Of a stretch of DNA of 64,000 bases, positions 53,677 to 62,073 are shown piece after piece. The position numbers were made by a program, and so were the translations under genes. Positions within the stretch are counted from its first letter, which is position 1. Each line of letters begins with the position of its first letter. This stretch comes from Streptomyces echinatus (GTDB taxonomy: Bacteria; Actinomycetota; Actinomycetes; Streptomycetales; Streptomycetaceae), in NCBI RefSeq assembly GCF_014203595.1, contig NZ_JACHJK010000003.1, positions 434,001 to 498,000 on the forward strand. Reading direction: 5' to 3'. Below the pieces are notes generated by a model that saw only the letters and a list, made by a program, of their open reading frames with translations, was not told the origin of the DNA and ran no database searches.

Positions 53677-54522
53677 TCAGCTGGTCGTGAGCATGCCCTC
53701 GCGCAGGCGGGCCAGTGTGCGGGACAGCAGCCGGGAGACGTGCATCTGGGAGACGCCGAGGCGTTCGCCGATCTGGGCCTGGGTGAGTTCCTCCACGAAC
53801 CGCATGTGGATGATGTGCCGGTCCCGCTCGTCGAGCTCCGCGATCAGCGGCGCCAGCGCGTGGAAGTCCTCCACCAGCTCCAGCGCGGCGTCCTCGGCAC
53901 CGATGAAGTCCTGCAGCGCCGCCTCGCCGTCCTCGCTGCCGCCGATCGTGGCGTCCAGGGAGGCGGAGTTGTAGCCGTTGGCGGCCAGCCGGGCCTCGCG
54001 CACCTCGTCCTCGGGCAGGCTCATCAGCTCCGACAGTTCCTTGTCCGACGGAGTGCGGCCCAGCCGGCTGCGGAGTTCCTCGCTGGCACGGGCGAGCTGG
54101 ACGCGGGCCTCCTGCAGGCGGCGCGGCACGTGCACGGCCCAGGTGGTGTCACGGAAGAAGCGCTTGATCTCGCCGACGATGTAGGGGATGGCGAAGGAGG
54201 TGAACTCCGTCTCCCTGGACAGCTCGAACCGGTCGATGGCCTTGATCAGGCCGATCATGCCGACCTGGACGATGTCCTCCATCTCCTCCGGACCCCGGCT
54301 GCGGAACCGGCCGGCCGCGAAGCGGACCAGGGACATGTTCATCTCGATCAGCGTGTTGCGGGCGTAGCTGTACTCGGCCGTGCCCTCCTCCAGCACCGCC
54401 AGCTGCTCGAAGAACAACCGGGACAACTGGCGCGCGTCCTGCGGTGCCACCTGGGAGGGATCCGTTACGTCGGGCAGCGCGGTCGTCTGCGTATCTGCCG
54501 CCAGCGTCTTCATGAGCACCAT
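53677..54522 (-). CDS. SigB/SigF/SigG-family RNA polymerase sigma factor
   Basis: A 281-residue sigma-70 group 3 factor. Region 2 is at about residues 55-125 (NMSLVRFAAGRFRSRGPEEM; GLIKAIDRFELSRETEFTSF), followed by region 3 (VPRRLQEARVQLARASEELR) and region 4 near the end (QAQIGERLGVSQMHVSRLLS). These features match the SigB/SigF-type stress and development factors of streptomycetes. ATG 54522 has GGGAGGGG seven bases upstream. No anti-sigma factor gene is next to it; an RsbW-like HATPase domain is in the protein at 23439-25511. Confidence 0.95.
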   Translation of the reverse strand: MVLMKTLAADTQTTALPDVTDPSQVAPQDARQLSRLFFEQLAVLEEGTAEYSYARNTLIEMNMSLVRFAAGRFRSRGPEEMEDIVQVGMIGLIKAIDRFELSRETEFTSFAIPYIVGEIKRFFRDTTWAVHVPRRLQEARVQLARASEELRSRLGRTPSDKELSELMSLPEDEVREARLAANGYNSASLDATIGGSEDGEAALQDFIGAEDAALELVEDFHALAPLIAELDERDRHIIHMRFVEELTQAQIGERLGVSQMHVSRLLSRTLARLREGMLTTS

Positions 54523-54863
54523 GAAAATTCCCCTCCCGAGGCCGAGCGATGCCACCGCCGGCCGCGCGACGGCCGACAACGCGCCGGTTACCCCGTCATC
54601 CTCCACTCATGCCTCCCCGCGCACGAACTGATGCCCGGGCCCTATGCGCCGGGAACGACGTGGGCCAGGCCAGGGGGCCTTGGCGGGCGCCGGACCGCCT
54701 CCGGCCGCGGTGCGCGAACCCGAGGCCGGACACCGAGGCCAACCGAGTGAATCCCGGTCGCCGCAGCCCCGTCGCCGGACTTCCCCTCGGTTACGGTGAT
54801 GACTGTGCGTGACCGTTCCGGTGCCTCATGCGTCGGTCCACGGGCGCACGGCAAGGAGCGGCC
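54523..54863. other. Intergenic region upstream of sigma factor gene
   Basis: About 340 bases between divergent genes. The left end must hold the sigma factor promoter. The sequence is GC-rich with no coding frame I accept, no clear hairpin and no obvious promoter hexamer. A strong ribosome site (AAGGAG) at its right end belongs to the next rightward frame. Confidence 0.5.
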
Positions 54864-55349
54864 ATGGCTCGGGTCCGGACGGTGTCCTTCTTCCGCGGCG
54901 ACGAACGCGTGCGCCACGACGGCGAGACCGGCTTCGCCGACCGCGGCACCCGTCCCCGCGCGGTCAGCGACGAGTGGCCGCGGGCCGAGGTGGCGAGCGT
55001 CGGCATTCCGGCTAGGCTGGTGACGTGCGGTAAAGGGACGCAGCCGGACGTGCGCCGCGGCGGCGAGTTCGACGCGCACGCCGTGTTCACCGAAGCCGGT
55101 CCGTCCGTCCCGGCGTGCGGCGCGTACCGGAAGCACATTCGGCGCCGGCTGGGACCGAACGGGCAGCCGGTGCCCTTCATCTCCGCAACTCGCAGGCGCC
55201 TTCTGGGTGTTCCGCTCTCTCGGCGAGGTGTCCGACGGCACGGTGCCCATCGCCGAGACCATCGCCGTCGAGGAGGTCACCGGCCCTCAGGATCGGTGCC
55301 GGTACGCGGTGGAACCGCCGCCTTCGACGTCTCACCGCCCGTCGGGTGA
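54864..55349 (+). pseudogene. Degraded first gene of the right-end cluster
   Basis: AAGGAG five bases before the ATG at 54864 gives a clear start, MARVRTVSFFRGDERVRHDG, and a credible protein to about residue 105 (CGAYRKHIRRRLGPNGQPVP). Beyond that the frame turns Arg-rich, while another frame reads AFWVFRSLGEVSDGTVPIAE then TIAVEEVTGPQDR before the WD40 gene. A frameshift or deletion around 55180 would join the pieces. The start lies in the same orientation and just before the WD40 and giant genes, so it probably was the first gene of that operon. Confidence 0.45.
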
Positions 55350-55378
55350 CGACGGCTCGACACAGGGAGAAACCGATC

Positions 55379-56491
55379 ATGAGTCAGCCGGGCACGGTGG
55401 CACTCACCGTCGAACACAACGGCTCGGTCCAGGCGATCGCGTTCAGCCCGGACAGCACCCGGTTCGCCAGCGGCGGCGGAGACTCGCTGGTGCGGGTGCG
55501 GTCCGTGGGCACCGGTGCCCCGCTGGACGCACCCAGCGAAGGCTCCGTGACCGGTATCGACTTCAGCCCGGACGGCGCCGCGTTCGCGGTGGCCGACTTC
55601 GAGCAGGTGTTCCTGCGCTCCGGCTCGACCGGAAAGGTCATCTGGCAGGGACCACTGGATCCGGGAAACTCGGTGAACACCGTGCGCTTCGGCCCGAACG
55701 GGACACTCGTCGCCGCCACCGACACGTCGGTCGCCGTGCTCGACGGATCGACCGGAGCGGTCACCCGGCGGATCCCCGTCGACACCCCGCTGATCGCCGG
55801 CCTCGACCTGAGCCGGGACGGCACCCGGATCGCGCTGGCCATCGACGAGCGTCATGGCGGCAACCACCGGCAGGCCGGGTCCGCGCGCGTGCTGGCGCTG
55901 GCCACAGGCGCCGAAATCGGGCGGCTGACCCCCGAGAACGCCGTCTTCGCCGTCGCTTTCAGCCCGGACGCCTCACTCGTGCTGTGCTGCGCCGCCGACG
56001 ACACCGTCCGGATGTTCGAGGCGGAGGGCGGCACCCAGCTGTGGCCCGCCGAGGACCAGGACGAGGACCAGGACGAGGGCGAGGACGAGGGCGAGGACGA
56101 GGGCGGAGGCAGGCGGGTCACCGCTGTGCACTGCCTGGCCTTCGACCCCAAGGGCCGGTGGACGGTGGTCGGCGGGGCGGACGGTTTCGCCCGAGTGCTG
56201 GAAGCGGAGTCCGGAACGGAGCGGGGCCGGGCGCCGACGCTGGACCCCGGCTTGCCCGACCCGCAGTTCGGCGCCGTCACCCACGTGGCTTTCGCTCCCA
56301 ACGGCAAGGCGGCGGCCAGCGCCTCCATCGACAACGTGGTGCGTGTCTTCAACGTCGACGGCAGGGAGCGCTACACCGTGAGCACCGACGAGGTGCTGGC
56401 CATGAAGTTCAGTCCGGACGGCCGCTGGCTCGGCGTCGGCTGCTTCGACCGCGCCCTGGTGATCGACAACGGCGAACCGGGCCACGGGTGA
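55379..56491 (+). CDS. WD40-repeat protein
   Basis: A 370-residue beta-propeller protein with at least six repeats, such as VQAIAFSPDSTRFASGGGDS, VTGIDFSPDGAAFAVADFEQ, VFAVAFSPDASLVLCCAADD and VLAMKFSPDGRWLGVGCFDR. An acidic insert at about residues 223-240 (EDQDEDQDEGEDEGEDEGGG) comes from short GAC/GAG repeats in the DNA. No enzymatic domain and no signal peptide are seen. GGGAGA precedes the ATG by eight bases, and the next gene starts 6 bases after its stop, so it is the scaffold member of the operon. Confidence 0.9.
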   Translation: MSQPGTVALTVEHNGSVQAIAFSPDSTRFASGGGDSLVRVRSVGTGAPLDAPSEGSVTGIDFSPDGAAFAVADFEQVFLRSGSTGKVIWQGPLDPGNSVNTVRFGPNGTLVAATDTSVAVLDGSTGAVTRRIPVDTPLIAGLDLSRDGTRIALAIDERHGGNHRQAGSARVLALATGAEIGRLTPENAVFAVAFSPDASLVLCCAADDTVRMFEAEGGTQLWPAEDQDEDQDEGEDEGEDEGGGRRVTAVHCLAFDPKGRWTVVGGADGFARVLEAESGTERGRAPTLDPGLPDPQFGAVTHVAFAPNGKAAASASIDNVVRVFNVDGRERYTVSTDEVLAMKFSPDGRWLGVGCFDRALVIDNGEPGHG

Positions 56492-56497
56492 GGCCGC

Positions 56498-59398
56498 ATG
56501 GATCCGCATGAACTCCTGCACCAGTTCGCCGACCGGCTGCGCGCCCTCGCCCAGGACGCGGTGGAGGGCCTCGTCCACCAGCTGCCCACGCTCGGTGACG
56601 AGCCGTCGGCGGCCGGAACCGTCCTCGCTGGCCGGCTGCTGGCCGTGCACGACCGGTTGCCCGCGGGCAACCCGCTGGTGGAGTTGGTGCGCGAGGCGCT
56701 CGGCGACCTCAAGGCCGGCTCGGCGGTACGTCTGCACGGCTGGCGGCGAGCACCGCAGGCCCCGATCGGAGTGGCCCTCGTCCTGACCGGCCCGTCCGGC
56801 GCCGCGGCCGGACGGGCCGTGCTCGGGGTCTCCCCCGGCGGGCCCGTGTTCGACATCGTGGTCACCCCCGGAGCGGCGCTGACCCTGCCGCCGACGGTGA
56901 CCGGGCCGTGGCGGGCGGAGGCGGCGATCGCCTCACCGGGCGGCTGGGACACGACGTTCGGCCCCGGCACACCGCCGACGACGCCCGGCGGCACCGCGAC
57001 GATCCGCCTCACCCGCACCGGCCGTCTGGCGGCCGGGATGACCGACGGGCCCGGCATCAGCGTCAACGGGCTCGCGGTGGCGGTCACGGCCGCCCCGGAC
57101 GCGCCGCCGGCCGTCGAGATCGAGTTGCGGGAGCTGAACGCCGCCGTGCTGCCGAGGGCCCTGGCGAAACTGGTCGGCGCCGGCGAGTCCAGCCCGCTGG
57201 CCGGCGGCTCCGAGCCCGTCACGGTCACCGCCCGGGCCGACCGCGACAACGGCCTGCGCTTCACCCGCACCGGCACCCTGCGCGTCCCGCTGCCGCTGCG
57301 GCTGAACACCCCGGGGGTGCGCACCCGGGGTGCCGCGCTGGAGCTGACCCTCGACGGCGGCGAGCCGCGGCTCGCCGTCTCCGTGTCGGTCACCGCCGCC
57401 CTGCCCGGTCTGCCCTTGCGCGCGTCGCTGGACCGGGCCGGCATCGACCTGCCGGTGGTGTTCTCACCGGAGCGGCTGGGCATCGACCCGCACCGGCTGG
57501 GCGAGCTCTTCCCGGACGGCGTCGGCACCGAACTCACCCTCCCGCCCGTCTCCGGCGGCGGCGTGGTCCGGCGCACGGACGACACGGGCTACGCCGGGCT
57601 GATCTCGATCGACCTGAGCGTGCTGCAGATTCAGGCGGTCGCCGTGTTCCGGCCGCCCGCGAAGGGCGCACCGACCAGCTTCCTGGTGCTTCTGTCCGCC
57701 GCGTTCCCGGCGCCCGGCGTCCAGCTCGGGCTCGGCTTCGCGCTCGACGCGGTCGGCGGCCTCGTCGGCGTCAACCGGCGGGTGGACGTCACCGCGCTCC
57801 GGCAGCTGGTCGGGGACGGCAACGCCGACCGGGTGCTGTTCCCCGACCACGCGGTCGAGCGCGCCGCCGAGATCATCGGGTCGCTGGGCTCGGCGTACCC
57901 GGTGGCCTCAGGGCGGCTGCTGGTCGGCCCGGTGGTCCGCCTCACCTGGGGCGGGCGGATCGTGTCGCTGTCCGGCGCGCTGATCCTGGAGCTGCCCGCA
58001 CCGGTGCGGGCGGTGCTGATCGGGCGGCTCCTGGTGGGCCTGCCCGATCCGGTGGTGCCGCTGATCCGGCTCCAGGCGAGCGTGCTCGGCCGGATCGACC
58101 CGGGTGTTCCCGTGGTCGAGCTGCTGGTGTCGCTGGCCGGGTCGTGGATCGTCGGGCTGGCCGTACGCGGCGAGATGTATCTGCTGGTGCGCGGCGGCAG
58201 GCAGCCGGAGTTCGTCCTGTCCGCCGGCGGCTTCCACCCGCGCTACACCCGCCCCGCCCAGGTGCCCGCGCTGCGCAGGCTCCAGGTGGACCTGGCCCCT
58301 GGCAACGGCTTCGGGCTGCGCATGGAGGCGTACTTCGCGGTCACCTCGAACGCGGTGATGTTCGGCGGAGAGGTGCAGCTGGACGCGACCATCGCCGGCT
58401 GCGGTGTGCAGGGCTGGCTCGGACTGGACGCGCTGTTCGTCTTCGACCCGGTGTTCGCGTTCGCGGTGCATGTGCGGGCCGGTGTGGCGGTGCGTGCGTT
58501 CGGCCGCCGACTGGCCGGCGTCGGCCTGGACTTCACCCTGGAGGGCCCCGCCCCCTGGCACGCCTTCGGCACCGGCAGCATCTCGGTGCTGTTCTGGGAC
58601 GTCGAACTGGACTTCGACATCCGCTGGGGCTCCCCGCCCGCCGTCGCGCAGCCCGGCGGGCGCGATCCGCTCGGTCCGGTTCGCGAGGCCCTCGGCCGGT
58701 CGAAGTCCTGGGTGGCGGAACGTCCGGCGGCCGAGCGCACCGCCCTGACGTTCACCCCCGCAGCGGTCGAGAGGCTGGCCAGGGGAGACGTCGTGCATCC
58801 CGATGCCACGCTGCGGGTCAGCCAGGAGGTGATCCCGCTGGGCGTGCCGCTCTCCCGGTTCGAGCGCCGGCCGGTACCGGTGCAGAAATGGACGATCAAG
58901 GAGGTCACCCTCGGCACACCACGGCCCGCTCGCGGTCTCCCCTCGCTGCCCGAACGGTTCGTGCCCGGCGAGTTCTTCGACCTCACCGAGGACCAGCAGC
59001 TCAGCACGCCCGCGTTCGTCAGCCACGCCGGCGGGGTGCGGGTGGGCACCGACGGCGTCGGTCTCGGCCCCGGCCACCGGGTCGCCGACGGATACGAAAC
59101 CGGCTACGAACCTCCCCTGCCCACACGGCAGTTCTCCCACTGGCCCGGGCTCTTCCGCCACGAGTCGGTCCTCAGCCGCAGCACCGCCGAACGGCTGCGG
59201 CGCTGGCGTACGCCCCTGGCGGCCGTACGGGTCCGGCCCCCGACGCTGAGCGTGGTCGGCGCCCACGACCTGAGCCCCCTGCTGCAGGACGTGTCGCTGG
59301 TCAACGCGACCGCGGACGCCTGGGAAGCGGTGCGTGAGCAGCTCGACGACCCGCGGGCCGCCGTGCAGCTCGTCGAGAGCTGGGAGCAGCGCGCGTGA
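56498..59398 (+). CDS. DUF6603-like large beta-rich protein
   Basis: A 966-residue protein. The N-terminus (MDPHELLHQFADRLRALAQD) is helical; most of the rest is a long array of beta strands with Gly/Leu/Val-rich segments. QLGLGFALDAVGGLVGVNRR, FVLSAGGFHPRYTRPAQVPA, YFAVTSNAVMFGGEVQLDAT and LEGPAPWHAFGTGSISVLFW match blocks of the family I know as DUF6603 (from memory). No catalytic motif is evident. Six bases after the WD40 stop and 82 bases before the next gene. It probably functions in a complex encoded by the operon. Confidence 0.8.
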   Translation: MDPHELLHQFADRLRALAQDAVEGLVHQLPTLGDEPSAAGTVLAGRLLAVHDRLPAGNPLVELVREALGDLKAGSAVRLHGWRRAPQAPIGVALVLTGPSGAAAGRAVLGVSPGGPVFDIVVTPGAALTLPPTVTGPWRAEAAIASPGGWDTTFGPGTPPTTPGGTATIRLTRTGRLAAGMTDGPGISVNGLAVAVTAAPDAPPAVEIELRELNAAVLPRALAKLVGAGESSPLAGGSEPVTVTARADRDNGLRFTRTGTLRVPLPLRLNTPGVRTRGAALELTLDGGEPRLAVSVSVTAALPGLPLRASLDRAGIDLPVVFSPERLGIDPHRLGELFPDGVGTELTLPPVSGGGVVRRTDDTGYAGLISIDLSVLQIQAVAVFRPPAKGAPTSFLVLLSAAFPAPGVQLGLGFALDAVGGLVGVNRRVDVTALRQLVGDGNADRVLFPDHAVERAAEIIGSLGSAYPVASGRLLVGPVVRLTWGGRIVSLSGALILELPAPVRAVLIGRLLVGLPDPVVPLIRLQASVLGRIDPGVPVVELLVSLAGSWIVGLAVRGEMYLLVRGGRQPEFVLSAGGFHPRYTRPAQVPALRRLQVDLAPGNGFGLRMEAYFAVTSNAVMFGGEVQLDATIAGCGVQGWLGLDALFVFDPVFAFAVHVRAGVAVRAFGRRLAGVGLDFTLEGPAPWHAFGTGSISVLFWDVELDFDIRWGSPPAVAQPGGRDPLGPVREALGRSKSWVAERPAAERTALTFTPAAVERLARGDVVHPDATLRVSQEVIPLGVPLSRFERRPVPVQKWTIKEVTLGTPRPARGLPSLPERFVPGEFFDLTEDQQLSTPAFVSHAGGVRVGTDGVGLGPGHRVADGYETGYEPPLPTRQFSHWPGLFRHESVLSRSTAERLRRWRTPLAAVRVRPPTLSVVGAHDLSPLLQDVSLVNATADAWEAVREQLDDPRAAVQLVESWEQRA

Positions 59399-59480
59399 CC
59401 CCGGCCCCCTCGGCGCGCACGGGGCCGGTGCCCGACCGCAGACGCATCTCTGGGCCCGGCGGCCCGGGCGGGAGCGACGT

Positions 59481-62042
59481 ATGACGACGCGTTGGTTCTT
59501 CTCCTCGGCACGGGTCGGTGCGGCGGCCTCGGCGGTGGGCCAGGCGCTGCCCACGGCCGTCCTGTTCGATCGCGAGATCGACGGCGGGGTCCGGCAGGAA
59601 AGCGCGCAGGGACCCGCGCTGACGCTTCTCGGGCCGGGCGACGTCCTCGGCTTCGACCGGGCCATGGTGCTGCGTGAGGAACCGCCGCCCGGCACGACCT
59701 CCGCGGCGGAGAACGTGATGGCCGGTGTCGAGCTGGCGCACGCCGACCTGCCCTGGCTGCTGTCCCCCGGTTCCGTCCCGACGCCGTCCGGGCCGACACC
59801 TCAGCCGTGGATCGCGCTGGTCGTGCTGCGGGACGACGAAGCGGCCCCGCCGCGTGACGCGCACCCGTTGCCGGTGCTCACCGCTCCCGTCGCCAAGTTG
59901 CCACCGGCGGCCGAGCGGTGGGCCTGGGCGCATGTGGAGGCCCGTCTCCCGGACGATGTCACCGACCTCGCGACCGCCGGGCAGCGTGCCGCGCAGGGGG
60001 TGCGCGACCACTCGGCCGAGGTCGTCGGGCGGCTGCTGTGTCCGCGCAAACTGGACCCGGACCGCGGGTGGATCGCCGCCGTGGTGCCCGCGACCGCCGC
60101 CGGCCGTGCCGCGGGCCTGAATGCGCCGCTGACCGGCCCGGGTACGGCCGACGCCTGGCCGGCCGGCGGAGCCGCCACCGTCGAGCTGCCCGTCTACCAC
60201 TGGTGGAGCTTCCGCACCGGCCCGGCGGGCACCTTCGAGGAACTGGCCCGCCGACTGCGCTTCCGGCCCGCCGCCGACGCCGGACTCGGCTCCCGGACCA
60301 TCGACGTCAGCCGGCCCTGGCCCGCCGAGGGGCAGGACGTCCCGCCGGTCACCGTCGCCCTGGACGGCGCCTTGCGGGCGCCGGGAACGGCGGCGCCCGA
60401 GACGTGGTCGGACCCGGCCGCCCAGGACCGGTTCCGCGACCTGCTGCGACAGCGCCTGGACGCCCCGGCCCGGCGCCGCGACGAAGCCGACGGCCCCGTC
60501 GACACCGACGCACCCCCGGCCCCCGCCGACGGGCAGCCGGCCGGCGACCGGGACACCGCCGCCGTCGCCCCGCCGCTCTACGGCAGTCACCACACCGGCC
60601 GGCAGACCGTTCCCGACGACCCCGGCTCCTGGATGAGCACGCTCAACCTGGAGGTCCGCCGCCGAGTGGCCGCCGCGCTCGGCGCCCGCTACGTGCAGCA
60701 GGAGCAGGACTTCCTGATGGCCCGGGCGTGGGAACAGGTCGGTGAGATCCGGGAGGCGAACCGGCTGCTGGCCGTGAGTGAACTGGCCACCGTCGCGGCC
60801 GAACAGGCTCAGCGCAAGCACCTCGCTCCGCTGGGCGTGGCCGACCTGGTCACCGTGATGTCGCCGGTCGGCAACCGCACCCCGTTGTCCGCCGACACGG
60901 CCGGACCGATCGCGGCGCCGACCACCCTGGCGACGATGCTGACGTCGTCCCCGGTGCTGCCCGGCGTGGCCGACACCTCGTTCCTCCGGCTCACCCGCCG
61001 CACCGGCGCACTGGCCCGCCGGGCGGGCCGGGTCCCGACCGCGGGCGACGCCGAGGAGGCGACACCCGTCCTGGTGCAAGGGCTGAGCGACATCCATGTG
61101 ATCGACGAGCAGGCACCCGGGACGGGCCTGCCCGTCGAACTGCGCACCGCGATCAGTCCGCGGCGGCTCCAGCTGCTGCGCATGACCGACCGCATCCCCG
61201 CCGACTTCTGGGCGCGCCGCACCGACGCCGAGGCCCGTCCGCTGCGGCCGGTCATGGCGCACCCGACGTTCTCCGTGCCGATCGCCGAGGAACTGCTGGC
61301 CCGCTGGCCGGAGTGGGCGCTCCCCGGGATCGGTGCGCTGCCGCCGGACTCGGTGACGCTGCTGGAGACCAATCCGGAGTTCGTCGCAGCCCTGCTGGTC
61401 GGGCTCAACCACGAGTTCAACCGGGAGCTGCTGTGGCGCGAGTTCCCGACCGACCAGCGCGGCACCCCCTTCGCCCGGTTCTGGCCCACCGACGGCACCG
61501 ACATCGACGAGATCGCCACCTGGCCGCTGGACGCCTCGCTGGGCGGCCGACTGCGCACCGGCGGCGCGGGCAGCCTGGCGCTGTTGGTGCGCGGCGAGCT
61601 GCTGCACCGCTTCCCGGGCACCGCGCTGCTCGCCGTACGCGGCGAGAACGGCAGGCTGCCCGCAGCGTTCGGCGGGGTGCCGGCCACCCCGCTGGCGCTG
61701 GACGAGTCCACCGTGCTCTATCTGTTCGCCGGCCTCGACGCGCAACGGGCCCGCGCCGAGGACTGGTTCTTCGTGTTCCGTGAGCCGATGCGCGCAACCC
61801 AGTTCGGGTTCGACACCGGCCCCCTGCCCGTTCCGATGAAGACCTGGGCCGACCTCACCTGGAGCGGCGTCCCGGTGGACGCCGCCGGCTTCGTCCGCCT
61901 CGGACCCGCTCCCGCCGCTCCGACCGAAGCGCCGCCGTCCGATCCCCCGGTGTGGGGACGCGACGCGGCCGACATGACCCGTATCGCCTTCCAGCAGCCG
62001 TTCCAGCTGGCCTTCCGGGCCGGCACGCTGCTGGGCGGCTGA
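59481..62042 (+). CDS. Uncharacterised 853-residue cluster protein
   Basis: A large soluble protein starting MTTRWFFSSARVGAAASAVG. The sequence mixes beta and alpha segments, with a Pro/Asp-rich linker at about residues 320-365. In its last third, LLETNPEFVAALLVGLNHEF and NRELLWREFPTDQRGTPFAR are conserved-looking motifs that I associate only with large uncharacterised proteins. No signal peptide, ATPase motif or catalytic triad is visible. GGGAGC precedes the ATG. The next gene starts 31 bases downstream, so it is co-transcribed. Confidence 0.8.
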   Translation: MTTRWFFSSARVGAAASAVGQALPTAVLFDREIDGGVRQESAQGPALTLLGPGDVLGFDRAMVLREEPPPGTTSAAENVMAGVELAHADLPWLLSPGSVPTPSGPTPQPWIALVVLRDDEAAPPRDAHPLPVLTAPVAKLPPAAERWAWAHVEARLPDDVTDLATAGQRAAQGVRDHSAEVVGRLLCPRKLDPDRGWIAAVVPATAAGRAAGLNAPLTGPGTADAWPAGGAATVELPVYHWWSFRTGPAGTFEELARRLRFRPAADAGLGSRTIDVSRPWPAEGQDVPPVTVALDGALRAPGTAAPETWSDPAAQDRFRDLLRQRLDAPARRRDEADGPVDTDAPPAPADGQPAGDRDTAAVAPPLYGSHHTGRQTVPDDPGSWMSTLNLEVRRRVAAALGARYVQQEQDFLMARAWEQVGEIREANRLLAVSELATVAAEQAQRKHLAPLGVADLVTVMSPVGNRTPLSADTAGPIAAPTTLATMLTSSPVLPGVADTSFLRLTRRTGALARRAGRVPTAGDAEEATPVLVQGLSDIHVIDEQAPGTGLPVELRTAISPRRLQLLRMTDRIPADFWARRTDAEARPLRPVMAHPTFSVPIAEELLARWPEWALPGIGALPPDSVTLLETNPEFVAALLVGLNHEFNRELLWREFPTDQRGTPFARFWPTDGTDIDEIATWPLDASLGGRLRTGGAGSLALLVRGELLHRFPGTALLAVRGENGRLPAAFGGVPATPLALDESTVLYLFAGLDAQRARAEDWFFVFREPMRATQFGFDTGPLPVPMKTWADLTWSGVPVDAAGFVRLGPAPAAPTEAPPSDPPVWGRDAADMTRIAFQQPFQLAFRAGTLLGG

Positions 62043-62073
62043 CGACCGCGCCGAGAACAGGAGCACACCGCAG

